A stretch of 64,000 nucleotides of DNA from Chromobacterium alticapitis (GCF_002924365.1 NZ_PQWB01000012.1:66109-130108), one strand, 5' to 3'; counted from the first letter of the stretch, positions 1 to 10,200 are shown. A program made the numbers and translations. The notes: generated from the sequence alone by a model not told the origin.

Positions 1-1
1 T

Positions 2-2779
2 TGGGACTGGGATCTGCGCAGCGGGAGGGTCTACCGCTCGCCGCGCTACTATGAGGTGACCTGCACCCGCGCCGAGGACGATACCGGCGACTTCCGCTTC
101 TTCCGCCAATTGGTCCACTCGGCCGACCTGCCCTTCGTGCTGCAGGCGATAGAGGCGCACCGGCGGGGCAAGACGCCGCGCATCGAGGTGGAGTTCCGGC
201 TGGCCAATCAGGAAAACGGCGTGCGTTGGCTGTTGGCGCGCGGCAAAGCGGTGGAATGGGATGAGCGCGGCGGGGCGCTGCGGCTGGTGGGCAATCTGTC
301 CGACATCACCGAGCGCAAGCGGGTGGACGACGATCTGCGGCTGGTGCTGAACGAGGCGGGGGACGCCATCTGGGTGACCGACGCCGAGGGCTATTACATT
401 TTCGCCAACCCCGCCGCTTGCCGGCTGACCGGGCACAGCCTGGAAGAATTGAAGGGCATGCAGATCCGCGATTTGGTGGCGCCGGAATGCCTGCCCGCCC
501 TGCCGGCCCACCTGGCCATGCTGGGCTCCGGGGCCTTTCTGCGCTCGGAATGGACCTTGCGCTTGAGGAAGGGCGGCGGCATCTGCGTCGATCTGACCAC
601 CGGCAGGCTCAAGGATGGCCGTTATATGGCCTTCGGCCGCGATCTGACCGAACAGCGGCGCGCCGAGCAGGCCCTGCGCAGCCGCGAGCAGCAGCTGGCG
701 CGCGTGATCGAGGGCTCGGACCAAGGGTATTGGGACTGGAACCTGAAAACCGGGAGTTTTCAGGTCAGTCCGCGCTGGGAAAGCATGCTCGGTTACGGGC
801 CGGGGCAGATGCGCGTCACCGCGGACAACTGGTACGAGCATGTGCATCCGGAGGACGCCGTGCGGGCGCGGGAATCCATTCAGCGCAATCTGAGCGGCGC
901 CTCCGCCAGCCACGAGGTGGAAATCCGCTGCCGCAGCCGCGGCGGCGACTGGCGCTGGATATTGTCGCGCGGACGGGTAGTGGAGCGCGACGAGGACGGC
1001 GCGCCCTTGATGATGTCCGGCACGCATACCGACATCACCGAGCGCAAGGTGTTCGAACAGACGCAGAAGGAGGCGGCAGCTGTATTCTCCAGCAGCTACG
1101 AGGGCATTCTGATGGTGAGCCCGGACGGGTTCATCACCAAGGTCAACCAGGCTTTCACCCGCATCACCGGCTACAGCGCGGAGGAGGCGGTGGGGCAGAA
1201 GCCCAATATATTGTCCTCCGGCAAGCAGAGCGCCAACTTTTACGACGAGCTGTGGAGCTCCATCAGGGGCCATGACTTCTGGCGCGGCGAACTATGGAAC
1301 CGGCGCAAGAACGGCGAACTGTACGCCGAACTGCTGTCCATCTCCGTGGTGCGGGACGAAAGCGGGCAGGTGCAGCACTATATCGGCATCTTCTCCGACA
1401 TCACTCAGTTGAAGCAGCACGAGGCGGAGCTGGACCGGGTGGCGCATTTCGACCCGCTGACCGGGGTGGCCAACCGGAGGCTGCTGTCGGACCGGCTGCG
1501 CCAGGCCATTGTGCGCGCCACGCGCAGCGGCAAGTCCTGCGCGGTGTGTTTCCTAGATCTGGACGGTTTCAAGGCGGTCAACGACCAGTACGGCCACGAG
1601 GTGGGGGACCAACTGCTGGTGGCGGTGAGCGGCCATCTGAAGTCCGTGTTGAGAGGAGACGACACGCTGGCCCGGCTGGGCGGCGACGAGTTCGTGGTGC
1701 TGCTGTCCGATATAAGCTCGACCGAGGAGTGCATGCTGGTGTTGGACCGCATACTCGCCGCGGTGGCGGCGCCGGTGCCGGTGGGCAACGGCGTGGTCAA
1801 TGTCACCGGCAGCATAGGCGTCAGCCTGTACCCGCAGGACAATGTGGATCCGGACACCTTGCTGCGCCATGCCGACCAGGCGATGTACGTGGCGAAAGAG
1901 GGCGGCAAGAACCGCTATCAGCTGTTCGATCCGGAGAGCGACCGCAAGGCGCAAGAGCACAGGCAGTTCATGGAGCTGCTGCGCCAGGCGCTGTCGCGCA
2001 GCGAATTCACTCTGTACTACCAGCCCAAGGTGGACCTGTTCGACGGCGAAATCATAGGCATGGAGGCGTTGATCCGCTGGCATCACCCGCGGCGCGGCGT
2101 GCTGGCGCCGGCGGATTTTCTGCCGCATCTGCGCGGCAACGAGCTGGAGGAAGCTTTCGGCGACTGGGTGCTGGACGCCGCGCTGAAGCAGGCTTCGCAA
2201 TGGATGGAGTCAGGCCAGGACATGCCGGTCAGCGCCAACGTCAGCGCCAGCTATCTCCTGGGCGGCGACTTCTGCGACAAGCTGGCGGCGGCGCTGGCCC
2301 GCTATCCCAATGTGCCGCCGGATCATCTGGAGCTGGAAGTGCAGGAAAGCGCGCAGACCGATGTCGAGAAAACCATAGAAACGCTGCGTGGCTGCCGCGA
2401 GCTGGGCGTGCGCTTCGCGCTGGATGATTTCGGCACCGGCTATGCCTCGCTGAATTATCTGCGGCAGCTGCCGGTGGACACGCTGAAGATAGACAACAGC
2501 TTCGTCCACGACATGCTGAGCAGCGCCGACGACCGCCGCATCGTGGAGGGCATCGTGCAATTGGCGGCCATCTTCAACCGCGACGTGATCGCGGAGGGCG
2601 TGGAAACGCTGGAGCATGGCGCGCTGCTGCGCAAGCTGGGTTGCCGTTATGCCCAGGGCTTCGGCATCGCCCGGCCGATGGAGGCCGGGGCCGTGCCAGG
2701 CTGGTGCCGGCGCTGGCGGCAGGGAGAAATCTGGCGGAAACTGGCGCCGCAACCGGCTGAGGAGCTGCGGTCGAAGTGA
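2..2779 (+). CDS. Multi-PAS GGDEF/EAL c-di-GMP signalling protein, 5' partial
   Basis: The reading frame is open to the left edge, and residues encoded before the first GTG (position 56) already fit a PAS_3 fold (WDWDL...YRSPRYY), so the gene starts outside the window. Visible order, counted from the GTG: end of a PAS domain (1-90), PAS (about 95-210), PAS_3 (about 220-335), PAS (about 345-460), GGDEF (about 465-625) and EAL (about 640-880). The diguanylate cyclase signature GGDEF is intact near residue 541 and the phosphodiesterase signature EAL is intact near residue 670, so both activities are possible; in such hybrids one is often dominant, and that cannot be decided here. No transmembrane segment is seen in the visible part. 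It probably senses a small ligand or redox state through its PAS domains and sets c-di-GMP levels for motility or biofilm. A strong terminator follows. Confidence 0.93.
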   Translation, partial: WDWDLRSGRVYRSPRYYEVTCTRAEDDTGDFRFFRQLVHSADLPFVLQAIEAHRRGKTPRIEVEFRLANQENGVRWLLARGKAVEWDERGGALRLVGNLSDITERKRVDDDLRLVLNEAGDAIWVTDAEGYYIFANPAACRLTGHSLEELKGMQIRDLVAPECLPALPAHLAMLGSGAFLRSEWTLRLRKGGGICVDLTTGRLKDGRYMAFGRDLTEQRRAEQALRSREQQLARVIEGSDQGYWDWNLKTGSFQVSPRWESMLGYGPGQMRVTADNWYEHVHPEDAVRARESIQRNLSGASASHEVEIRCRSRGGDWRWILSRGRVVERDEDGAPLMMSGTHTDITERKVFEQTQKEAAAVFSSSYEGILMVSPDGFITKVNQAFTRITGYSAEEAVGQKPNILSSGKQSANFYDELWSSIRGHDFWRGELWNRRKNGELYAELLSISVVRDESGQVQHYIGIFSDITQLKQHEAELDRVAHFDPLTGVANRRLLSDRLRQAIVRATRSGKSCAVCFLDLDGFKAVNDQYGHEVGDQLLVAVSGHLKSVLRGDDTLARLGGDEFVVLLSDISSTEECMLVLDRILAAVAAPVPVGNGVVNVTGSIGVSLYPQDNVDPDTLLRHADQAMYVAKEGGKNRYQLFDPESDRKAQEHRQFMELLRQALSRSEFTLYYQPKVDLFDGEIIGMEALIRWHHPRRGVLAPADFLPHLRGNELEEAFGDWVLDAALKQASQWMESGQDMPVSANVSASYLLGGDFCDKLAAALARYPNVPPDHLELEVQESAQTDVEKTIETLRGCRELGVRFALDDFGTGYASLNYLRQLPVDTLKIDNSFVHDMLSSADDRRIVEGIVQLAAIFNRDVIAEGVETLEHGALLRKLGCRYAQGFGIARPMEAGAVPGWCRRWRQGEIWRKLAPQPAEELRSK

Positions 2780-2799
2780 GGGGGAAAGAGGCCCCGCCC

Positions 2800-2823
2800 A
2801 GGCCCGCCGCTGCGGGCCTTTTT
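2800..2823 (+). terminator. Rho-independent terminator after the GGDEF/EAL gene
   Basis: An 8-bp perfect stem (AGGCCCGC / GCGGGCCT) with a 4-base loop is followed by a T-run, 20 bases after the stop codon of the GGDEF/EAL gene. Confidence 0.88.
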
Positions 2824-2995
2824 CTTGCGCGACACACGATGCTTGCACCATCATGGCGCGAAATTCGTGGATGGCGAGCAGTATCGCTAGCAAGCGGCCG
2901 CTTTTAGTTGGTCCAATTTTTGCTGGAACGGCTGGGGAATGCAGGTTGCCGCCGCGACTTGGCGGTTTGAACGGAACACTATCGGGATACAAGCA

Positions 2996-3967
2996 GTGGC
3001 GAGCAATATCGAGATCAAGGCCAGGGTGAGGGATCTGGCGGTTTTGGCGGGCAAGGTGGAAGCCTTGGCCGGAATGGCGGGGATGGTTCGAGAGCAGGAC
3101 GACACCTTCTTCTCCTGTCCTCATGGCAGGCTCAAGCTGCGGGTGGAAGGCGGGAAGCGCGGCAAGCTGATTTTCTATCAACGGCCGGACGCGGCGGAGA
3201 TCAAGACATCGGACTTTCTGGTCAGCGAGTGCGACGACGCGAATGCGTTGCGGGCGCTGCTGGCGCGGGCCTACGGCGAGCAAGGGCGGGTGCGCAAGCA
3301 GCGCAGGCTGTATCGCATAGGCGTTTGCCGCGTGCATCTGGACCGGGTGGAGCGCTTGGGCGATTTTGTCGAAATCGAAGTGGAAGTGGACGATGGCGCG
3401 GCTGGGACAGGCGCCAGGCAGGGGGTGGCGGACTTGATGTCGGCCCTGGATATCCGCGACGCGGACCTGATCGACAAGGCTTATCTGGAGCTGCTGGCGG
3501 AGCGCGCGGGCTCAGGCGCGAGCATCGCGCTGGAGCGGGCGGACCAGCCCGAGGCGCTGGCGCTGATAGAGGAGCTGGACGCCTACCAGATGCCGCTGTA
3601 TCCAGCGGAGAGCCATCACGGCGTGGAGGTTTCGGTGCTGCTGCAGCCCAATGTGGCGTTTGCCGTCGCCCGAGACGAAAGCGGCCAGGCGGTGGGCTGC
3701 GGCGCGGTATGGTGCGTGCCGGAATATGGCGAGCTGAAGCGGATGTATGTGCGGCCGCAATGCCGTGGCAAGGGCGTGGCGCGCGCGCTGATGGATTTTC
3801 TGGAGGACCAGGCCAAGGCGCGCGGCTGCGCCGCCATGACCTTGGAAACCGGCATCCACCAGCACGAGGCCATCGCCTTGTACCGCCGCGCCGGCTATGA
3901 ATTCTGCGCGCCGTTCGGGTCTTACGCCGTGGATCCGAACAGCGTATTCATGCGCAAGCCGTTCTGA
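2996..3967 (+). CDS. CYTH-domain (class IV adenylate cyclase-like) protein fused to GNAT acetyltransferase
   Basis: The frame is open from 2939, but the GTG at 2996 gives the family-typical N-terminus (V/M-ASNIEIKARV), so it is preferred; no strong ribosome site decides it. Residues 1 to about 175 form a CYTH tunnel-fold domain: N-terminal EIK, QDDTFF, GRLKLRVE and LIFYQRPD are characteristic of the CyaB/class IV adenylate cyclase branch, which acts on triphosphates. Residues from about 175 to 323 form a GNAT N-acetyltransferase domain with the acetyl-CoA loop RPQCRGKGVARAL. The two halves are in one uninterrupted frame. The substrate of neither half is known. The gene stands between a terminator and a convergent gene and appears monocistronic. 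Domain calls are confident; any cyclase activity is not. Confidence 0.85.
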   Translation: MASNIEIKARVRDLAVLAGKVEALAGMAGMVREQDDTFFSCPHGRLKLRVEGGKRGKLIFYQRPDAAEIKTSDFLVSECDDANALRALLARAYGEQGRVRKQRRLYRIGVCRVHLDRVERLGDFVEIEVEVDDGAAGTGARQGVADLMSALDIRDADLIDKAYLELLAERAGSGASIALERADQPEALALIEELDAYQMPLYPAESHHGVEVSVLLQPNVAFAVARDESGQAVGCGAVWCVPEYGELKRMYVRPQCRGKGVARALMDFLEDQAKARGCAAMTLETGIHQHEAIALYRRAGYEFCAPFGSYAVDPNSVFMRKPF

Positions 3968-3968
3968 G

Positions 3969-4649
3969 TCAGGAGGCCTTGCCCAGGTGGGCGGCCAACT
4001 GGCGGGCGCTGTCCTTGCACCATTGGTCTATCAGCGGCTTGATCAGCTCCAGCGTCAGCGGCGCGTCCTTGGATTTGCTTTTCTTGTTTTCGCGCAGATT
4101 GACGGTGCCGGCCAGCAGCGTGCCGTCTTGCGCGTCCTCCAGCTGCGCCATGCTGCCTATCTTCAGCAGATAGGGCTCCTTGCCGGCGGCCAGCCTGGCC
4201 AGATTGAACACGGCCTTGACCGGCAGCAGGTCCACCGCGTCAATGCCCGGCCGGTCCTGGGTCATGCCGGTCACCGCCACGCGCAGGCGGGCCACGCCCG
4301 GCGCCGGCTGCAGCGCCACCTTGACGCCGGCCGCTTCCAGCTCGGCCTGCAGGCGCTGGTGGAAATAGGCGGTGATGGCGTTCTCGTCGCTGGATTGCAG
4401 TAGCTCCCAGTTGCCGTCCTGGCCCTGGCGCATGAACAGCAGCGGTTCCAGCAGCACGGCGTTGTAAGCTTTCAGGTCTATGCCGGGTTTCAAATAGACA
4501 CGCTGGTCGGGCATCATCTTGCCGGGCTGGAAGGCGTCCAGCGGCAGCGTGAACAGATTTTCCTTGGGGGCGGCGGATGCAGGCTCGTCGGCCCAGGCCG
4601 CGCCGCTCAGCGCGAACAGGGTGCATAAAGTCAGTGCGGTCAATTTCAT
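3969..4649 (-). CDS. Exported DUF3313-like protein
   Basis: 226 residues with a clear Sec signal peptide (basic start, hydrophobic run, cleavage after AWA near residue 20). There is no lipobox cysteine at the cleavage site, although DUF3313 members are often lipoproteins. The mature part has the DUF3313-like pattern: a yLkPgiDLkaYnavll segment, a domain rich in 'LRVAVTGM', and a C-terminal helix ending in an amphipathic region. Members of this family are periplasmic or outer-membrane associated proteins of unknown role. The stop codon lies one base from that of the convergent CYTH-GNAT gene. The family assignment is from pattern memory and is moderate. Confidence 0.7.
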   Translation of the reverse strand: MKLTALTLCTLFALSGAAWADEPASAAPKENLFTLPLDAFQPGKMMPDQRVYLKPGIDLKAYNAVLLEPLLFMRQGQDGNWELLQSSDENAITAYFHQRLQAELEAAGVKVALQPAPGVARLRVAVTGMTQDRPGIDAVDLLPVKAVFNLARLAAGKEPYLLKIGSMAQLEDAQDGTLLAGTVNLRENKKSKSKDAPLTLELIKPLIDQWCKDSARQLAAHLGKAS

Positions 4650-4802
4650 GATTGGCCTCGCTTGGCGGATAGGAGTAATACGCTGACATCTCTGGGGCCG
4701 AATGGTTTCGGCTCATCGCATTCTCGGAGCCCGCCGCGCGCTTGTCCAGCGGGGCAGGCCGCCAAGTCTTGCCCGCGCCATCTGCTGGCGGACTCGCCAG
4801 TT

Positions 4803-4991
4803 TCATTGTTTCAGATACGTGAACAGCGCCAGTAGGACGATGCAGAGGATGACCATCAGGTTCAGCAGGACTTCCTCGCTTATGGGTTGGAAATGGAGTC
4901 TGTCCTGAGCGCTCAGGCGGGAGCCGGTGAGCTTGTGCAGCCAATAACGCAGGAGATTGTTGCTACTGGGGCCGTCGGTGTCGGCTTTCAT
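4803..4991 (-). CDS. Small single-pass membrane protein
   Basis: A 62-residue ORF starting at the ATG at 4991 (an upstream in-frame start at 5060 would add 23 residues and is less likely). The N-terminal 40 residues are polar, followed by one hydrophobic segment (about residues 43-60, LLNLMVILCIVLLALF) close to the C-terminus, giving a tail-anchored-like topology. No family is recognised. It sits downstream of the DUF2254 gene in the same direction, with only about 60 bases between them, so the two may be co-transcribed. Confidence 0.5.
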   Translation of the reverse strand: MKADTDGPSSNNLLRYWLHKLTGSRLSAQDRLHFQPISEEVLLNLMVILCIVLLALFTYLKQ

Positions 4992-5053
4992 GATGGAGCG
5001 TCCGCGTAAATGGAAATTTACATGCAGACATTGTACGCCGATTGCGTATGCAA

Positions 5054-6373
5054 TCAACATCTCGTTGCGGCTTGCAGGGTGTCCAGCCGTGCGCGCAAGC
5101 GGCGCATCGCCTGTTCATCCAGGTGCTCCCGGCAGGCGTCCACGGTTCTTTGCCCCATGGCCAGCAGGCAAAGCCGGAAGGCTGCGCCGGGCGCGACCGC
5201 TGCGATATCGTTCAGCGCCGCCAGCAAGCGCAGGCTGACGGCCATGTCGCCGCGCGCGTAGTGGCGGATGTGCTCGAAGGCCGATTCCAGCAGCGCCTCC
5301 GTCTCAATGACCGGGATGGCGACGCGCACCACGCCGGGCGGGTCGTAGTAGTGGCTTTGCGGCGTGCTGCGCTGCGAATACAGGCACAGGATGCGGCTTA
5401 GCTGATCGATGCAGGTGATGGCGGTGGTGGGATCGTTCACCGCGGGGGAAATGGCTTTCAAGGCGATGTCCACGATCTGCAGCACGCCGAATTCCACATC
5501 CTGCTGCAGCGTGCGGCTGGGGCCGATGTCTATCGCCGCCTGCAAGGCCTGGCACAGCTTGGGCGTCAGCCTTTCCCCGCGCGAGGCGTAAAACAGGGGC
5601 GCGGCGGCCGGCGCGAACTGGCCGACGCGGCGAGCGACGCATAGTTTGATCTGGTGAGCCTTCGCCAGTTGGACGAGTTTTCGGGTATCCATGTAGCGGA
5701 TATAGCCCGCGTGCCGATTGAGAATGGGCGTGTCCGGCTGGGCGGCGTTTGGCGCGGCGCCGGATTCCCACAGATGTTCCGCATGCGGCTCCGGCATCTG
5801 ATCCGCAATCGTCTGTTCGGTTTCTTCCGCGATGCGGTCAACGATGTAGTTGACGCTGATGGCGCGCGAGATGTGGTGGATGAAGAACAGCAGCCCCACT
5901 ACGCAGGCCACGGCCAGCAGCATGGAGCCGAATACCGTCAGCACTGGGCTGAAGGCGTAGGGCTTCAGCCTGGCGGCGGGCAGGGCGGCGATGCAGTAGG
6001 CGAAAGTGCCCAGGAAAATGCCCAAAGTCCATTGCGTGACCTTGTCGCGCGAAAAGCTGACGATGATGCGCGGCGAGAATTGCATGGAAGCCAGGGTGAG
6101 CGACATCAGCAGGATGGCGAACACGATCGACACCACGGTCATGATGGAGGTGGCGATGGCGGACAGCATGACCTGGGCCACTTGCGGGTCTTCGCGCGAG
6201 GGAAACAGCACGGCCGGCAGCCAGGCGCTGATGGCCGGATGCTTCTCCTCCAGCCATGACAGCCAGCCGCCCAGCAGGCCCAGTCCCAGCGAGATGATCA
6301 GCGGCCGCACCAGGAAGCCGCCGCGTAGATTGAACAGGATGTGCTGGATGGCGCGGGGCAGGTGTCGGGTCAT
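5054..6373 (-). CDS. DUF2254 family inner-membrane protein
   Basis: 439 residues. The first 160 or so carry four hydrophobic segments: one near residue 25, one near 75 with the run TSIMTVVSIVFAILLMSLTL, one near 115 and one near 140. The segment QFSPRIIVSF that follows the second is characteristic of DUF2254. The C-terminal two thirds are soluble and include SPAVNDPTTA, another conserved DUF2254 stretch. The function of the family is unknown; some members are described as predicted channels or transporters. The gene runs on its own between the maltose operon and the small membrane ORF downstream. Confidence 0.85.
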   Translation of the reverse strand: MTRHLPRAIQHILFNLRGGFLVRPLIISLGLGLLGGWLSWLEEKHPAISAWLPAVLFPSREDPQVAQVMLSAIATSIMTVVSIVFAILLMSLTLASMQFSPRIIVSFSRDKVTQWTLGIFLGTFAYCIAALPAARLKPYAFSPVLTVFGSMLLAVACVVGLLFFIHHISRAISVNYIVDRIAEETEQTIADQMPEPHAEHLWESGAAPNAAQPDTPILNRHAGYIRYMDTRKLVQLAKAHQIKLCVARRVGQFAPAAAPLFYASRGERLTPKLCQALQAAIDIGPSRTLQQDVEFGVLQIVDIALKAISPAVNDPTTAITCIDQLSRILCLYSQRSTPQSHYYDPPGVVRVAIPVIETEALLESAFEHIRHYARGDMAVSLRLLAALNDIAAVAPGAAFRLCLLAMGQRTVDACREHLDEQAMRRLRARLDTLQAATRC

Positions 6374-6464
6374 GACGGCGGCGGGAGCAACGATGAAACC
6401 GGCATGATAACGGTTTTATCGCGCACCCGCTGCAGGAGAGTCCCGCTGCGGTCCGCGCGCTGGG

Positions 6465-7355
6465 TCAGCCCTTGACCCCGCCGCTGCTCAGGCCGCTCAC
6501 CATCCAGCGCTGGGCGATGATGAACAGCAGCGTGATGGGCAGGCCGGACAGGATGGCGGCGGCGGCGAAGTCGCCCCACAGATAGTTCTGCTCGTACAGA
6601 TACAGCTTGGAGCCGACCGCCAGCGTCAGGTTTTGCTCCTGGTGCAGCAGCACCGAGGCCACCGGATATTCGATGATGGCGCCGATGAAAGCGAGCAGGA
6701 AAACCACGCACAGTATGGGCAGGGCCATGGGCAGCAGCACGTGCCAGAAGGCCTGGAAGGGCGTGGCGCCGTCCACGATGGCGGCCTCCTCTATCTCGGA
6801 CGGCAGGGTGTCGAAATAGCCCTTGATGGTCCAGATGTGCAGGGCGATGCCGCCGGCGTAGGCCAGCACCACGCTGCCGTGGCTGTCCAGGCCCAGCCAC
6901 GGCACATAGCTGCCGATCTGGTCGAAGATGGAGTAGATGGCGATCAAGGACAGCACGGCCGGAAACATCTGCGCCAGCAGCAGCAGGTTCAGGCCCAGCT
7001 GCTTGCCGCGGAAGCGCAGCCGCGAGAAGGCGTAAGCGCAGGTGGTGGAGAGCAGCAGGATCAGGCTGGCGCTGATGAAGGCGATTTTCATCGAGTTCCA
7101 TAGCCAGCGCAGCACCGGGAAGGGCGGCTCCACCACGCGGCCGCCCGCGTCGGTGTAGGACAGGCCGAAGGCCAGTTTCCAGTGCTCCAGGCTGATGCTG
7201 TCCGGAATCAAGCTGCCGGCGGCGAAGTTGCCGGGGCGCAGCGAGATGGACACGATCATCAAAAAGGGAAACAGGGTCAGCAGCAGAAAGGCGATCAGCC
7301 CCAGATGGGCCAGCCAGAGCCGGCCGGTATGGGTTTTGTCTTGAACCATGGCCAT
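6465..7355 (-). CDS. malG: Maltose/maltodextrin ABC transporter permease MalG
   Basis: 296 residues, the same length as Escherichia coli MalG. Six hydrophobic segments are visible, beginning near residue 15. The cytoplasmic EAA loop that docks onto MalK is present near residue 187 ([21 protein letters not shown]). The start at 7355 is preceded by GAGGAG at good spacing and lies 10 bases after the malF stop codon. It is the last gene of the lamB-aglA-malK-malE-malF-malG operon and forms the inner-membrane channel with MalF. No convincing terminator was seen between it and the DUF2254 gene. Confidence 0.95.
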   Translation of the reverse strand: MAMVQDKTHTGRLWLAHLGLIAFLLLTLFPFLMIVSISLRPGNFAAGSLIPDSISLEHWKLAFGLSYTDAGGRVVEPPFPVLRWLWNSMKIAFISASLILLLSTTCAYAFSRLRFRGKQLGLNLLLLAQMFPAVLSLIAIYSIFDQIGSYVPWLGLDSHGSVVLAYAGGIALHIWTIKGYFDTLPSEIEEAAIVDGATPFQAFWHVLLPMALPILCVVFLLAFIGAIIEYPVASVLLHQEQNLTLAVGSKLYLYEQNYLWGDFAAAAILSGLPITLLFIIAQRWMVSGLSSGGVKG

Positions 7356-7365
7356 GGCGGTCTCC

Positions 7366-8895
7366 TCAGCGGTTTGCTTGCGCGTTGATGCGCGACAGGC
7401 GCAGATTGATCAGCGACAGCGCCGCCACCAGCGCGAAGATCAGCGTGGAGATGGCCGCGGCCAGGCCGAAGTTCTGCCCCGAATCCTGGAAGGCGATGCG
7501 ATAGGTGTAGGACACCAGGATGTCGGTGGTGCCGGCCGGCACCGCGCTGTCGATGAAGTCCGGGCGGCCGTCGGTCAGCAGCGAGATCAGCACGAAGTTG
7601 TTGAAGTTGAAGGCGAAGGACGCGATCAAGAGCGGCATGATGGGCTTGAGAATCAAGGGCAGCGTGATCTGGGTCAGATTGGTCCAGGCGCTGGCGCCGT
7701 TGATGGCCGAAGCTTCGTACAGATCGGACGGAATCGATTTGATCAGGCCCAGGCACAGCAGCATCATGTAGGGATAGCCCAGCCAGGTATTGACGATCAG
7801 CAGCATGGCCTTGGCCAAGAGCGGGTCGGAGAACCAGCTGGGGCGGATGCCGAACAGGCCGTTCAACACCAGGTTGATTTCGCCGAAGTTCTCATTGAAC
7901 AGGCCGCGGAAAATCAGGATGGAAATGAAGCCGGGCACGGCGTAGGGCAGGAACAGCAGCACGCGGTAGACGCCGCGGAAGCGCAGCGCTTCCCAACTGA
8001 GCACGGTGGCCAGCATCAGGCCGAGAGCGAAGGTGAACAGCACGGTCAGGGCGGAGAAAGTCACCGTCCAGGCGAACACTTTCAGCATCGGTTTTTGCAG
8101 ATCGCTGTTGGCGAACAGCTGGCGGAAATTTTTCCAGCCCACGTTGACGCGGAAGCCCGGCACGATGTTTTCGCCCTGCGCGTTGCGGTAGAAGCCGCGC
8201 TCGAAGTCCGGCCGTAGCGTCTCGCCGCTTTGCTGGTTCAGCAGGGCGCCGTCGGCCTGGCGCAAATACAGCGGCTTGGCCGGGCTGAAGCCGCTGAGCG
8301 AGCTCAGGCGGTAGGGCGTAGTCTGTCCCGGCAGCGTCAGCGTGAGCTGGCGCAAGGCCGGCTGCAGGGCGATGACGTCTTTCAAGGCCAGCTTTTCGCC
8401 GGTGTTTTGGCCGGCGGTCGCCTGCAGCGCCAGTTTCTGGGAGGCGGGCTGGATGGCGTTCAGTTTGATGGGCGCGGATCGCCAGGCGGCGCCATCGTCG
8501 CGGGACAGCGTCAGGCGGTATTGACTGTTCTGGCGATACAGTTGCAGGCGCAGCGGATCGCCGTCGCCGGCATAAGTCTGCTCCAGCAGATAGGACGTGG
8601 CGCGCTCGTAGCTCAGCAGATTGCTGGAGCTGTAATTGGTGAAGCCGATGCCTACGGTGTACAGCGCGGGCAGGATGACGAATACCAGGATGGCCGCGGC
8701 GCCGGGGTACAGATAGCGCAGCGCGTAGGCCCGCTTCATGCTGAAAATGGCGGCGGAGCCGGCCAGCAGCGCTAGGCCGGCCAGCGCTAGCCACAAATGG
8801 CCTTCGCGGTAGAGCATGAAGACCAGCCACAGGCCGGCCGTCATGAATGTCGCGCCCAGCGCCGTTCCGGCGTGGCGCGGATGGATCTTGAACAT
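7366..8895 (-). CDS. malF: Maltose/maltodextrin ABC transporter permease MalF
   Basis: The frame opens at 8949, but the ATG at 8895 follows GGGAG at proper spacing and gives 509 residues, close to the 514 of E. coli MalF. Hydrophobic helices at the N-terminus are followed by a large polar insertion (about residues 100-270), equivalent to the periplasmic P2 loop that contacts MalE in enteric MalF. A C-terminal permease core carries the EAA loop near residue 393 ([21 protein letters not shown]). It pairs with MalG in the membrane. A strong stem-loop separates it from the upstream malE. Confidence 0.95.
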   Translation of the reverse strand: MFKIHPRHAGTALGATFMTAGLWLVFMLYREGHLWLALAGLALLAGSAAIFSMKRAYALRYLYPGAAAILVFVILPALYTVGIGFTNYSSSNLLSYERATSYLLEQTYAGDGDPLRLQLYRQNSQYRLTLSRDDGAAWRSAPIKLNAIQPASQKLALQATAGQNTGEKLALKDVIALQPALRQLTLTLPGQTTPYRLSSLSGFSPAKPLYLRQADGALLNQQSGETLRPDFERGFYRNAQGENIVPGFRVNVGWKNFRQLFANSDLQKPMLKVFAWTVTFSALTVLFTFALGLMLATVLSWEALRFRGVYRVLLFLPYAVPGFISILIFRGLFNENFGEINLVLNGLFGIRPSWFSDPLLAKAMLLIVNTWLGYPYMMLLCLGLIKSIPSDLYEASAINGASAWTNLTQITLPLILKPIMPLLIASFAFNFNNFVLISLLTDGRPDFIDSAVPAGTTDILVSYTYRIAFQDSGQNFGLAAAISTLIFALVAALSLINLRLSRINAQANR

Positions 8896-8921
8896 GCTTT
8901 GCACTCCCTGTTGCCCCGGCG

Positions 8922-8945
8922 GCCGGACGCCAGAGGGCGTCCGGC
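8922..8945 (-). promoter_or_regulatory. Intergenic stem-loop between malE and malF
   Basis: A perfect 10-bp inverted repeat (GCCGGACGCC / GGCGTCCGGC) with a 4-base loop lies between the malE stop and the malF ribosome site. There is no T-run, so it is not a typical terminator. By analogy with the malE-malF intergenic repeats of enteric bacteria it would protect upstream malE mRNA and lower downstream expression, giving more binding protein than permease. The function is inferred. Confidence 0.65.
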
Positions 8946-8955
8946 GCATGCCGCC

Positions 8956-10164
8956 TTAGTTGCCGCGGATCTTGGCCGCCGCGGCGTCCAGGCCGGCCTT
9001 CACGCCCTGGCGGCCCTGGGTGACGTTTTGCAGCGTGGACTGCATGGTGGACCAGAACTTGCCCATTTCCGGATTGTTGGGCATGGGCGCGCCGGCCTGC
9101 GCGCTCTGCATGGTGGCGTGGATGTTCGGGTCGCCCTTGAGCTGGGCGTAGAAGGCTTTGCTGGCAGGCACGCCCAACGGCACGTCGTCGTTGATGGTTT
9201 TCAGGCCGTGCTGGGTCAGCATGGTGTTTTCGATGAACTCGGTGGCCAGTTCCTTGTTCTGGCTGGAGGCGCTGATCATGGCGCCCAGCACGCCGACGAA
9301 GGGCGCGGCGGGTTTGCCGTTGACGCTGGGGATGGGCGCCACGCCGAAGTTGATCCGGCTCTTCTTCAGGTTTTCCCAGGCCCAGGGGCCGCTGATCATC
9401 ATGGCCACCTGGCCCTTGTTCACGCCGGCTTCCATGTCGGCGTAGCTGGCGCTTTTCGGCATGGCGCCGCTATGGATCAGCTTCATCAGGGTATCCAGGC
9501 CGGCCACCGCGCCGGCGTTGTTGACGCCCACGTTTTTGGCGTCATAGGTGCCGTCGGCTTTCTGCTTGAACGGATAGGCGCCGCCGGCGGCCAACAGCGG
9601 CCAGGTGAAGTAGGTATTGGTGAAGTCCCACAGAATGGCCTTTTTGCCGCTGGCGGACAGTTTCTTGTCCAGCGCCATCACGTCGTCGAAGGTCTTGGGC
9701 GGCGTCGGCACCAGCGCCTTGTTGTAGATCAGCGCCACGGCTTCCAGCGCGATGGGGTAGCCCCAGGTCTTGCCGCCGCTGCTGAAGGCCTTCCAGCCCA
9801 TGTCGTCTATCTCGCCGCGCAGCTTCTTGCTCGGATTGACCGGGGAGAGCAGGCCGGCGGTGGACCATTCGCCTAGACGGTCGTGCGGCCAGATCCAGAT
9901 GTCCGGTCCCTTGCCTGCGGCGGCGGCCTGCTGGAACTTGCCGGCGGCGTCTTCCGGGTGCTCCACCACCACCTTGACGCCGGTTTGCTTGGTGAATTCT
10001 TCGCCCAGCTTGGCCAAGCCGCGGTAGCCCTTGTCGCCGTTGATCCAGATCAGCAGCTTGGCGTCGCCGGAGGCTTGCGCCAGCGGCGCGGCGAAGGCGC
10101 CCGCTACGGCCAGGCCCAGGGTCAGGCAGGCGGCGCGGCTGAATTGTCTGCGAGTGATCTTCAT
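8956..10164 (-). CDS. malE: Maltose/maltodextrin-binding protein MalE
   Basis: 402 residues. The N-terminus has a twin-arginine-type signal (TRRQFSR followed by a hydrophobic run and AQA cleavage near residue 31), unlike the Sec signal of E. coli MalE. The mature protein matches the family 1 solute-binding fold: [12 protein letters not shown]..., GTW-like '[16 protein letters not shown]' and GPWAWENL. It captures maltose or maltodextrins in the periplasm and delivers them to MalFGK2. The start is preceded by AGGAGATGT. The gene follows malK by 36 bases and is the fourth gene of the operon. Confidence 0.94.
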   Translation of the reverse strand: MKITRRQFSRAACLTLGLAVAGAFAAPLAQASGDAKLLIWINGDKGYRGLAKLGEEFTKQTGVKVVVEHPEDAAGKFQQAAAAGKGPDIWIWPHDRLGEWSTAGLLSPVNPSKKLRGEIDDMGWKAFSSGGKTWGYPIALEAVALIYNKALVPTPPKTFDDVMALDKKLSASGKKAILWDFTNTYFTWPLLAAGGAYPFKQKADGTYDAKNVGVNNAGAVAGLDTLMKLIHSGAMPKSASYADMEAGVNKGQVAMMISGPWAWENLKKSRINFGVAPIPSVNGKPAAPFVGVLGAMISASSQNKELATEFIENTMLTQHGLKTINDDVPLGVPASKAFYAQLKGDPNIHATMQSAQAGAPMPNNPEMGKFWSTMQSTLQNVTQGRQGVKAGLDAAAAKIRGN

Positions 10165-10200
10165 CTCTACATCTCCTCTTCTTGGGGGTATGGATGCTTG

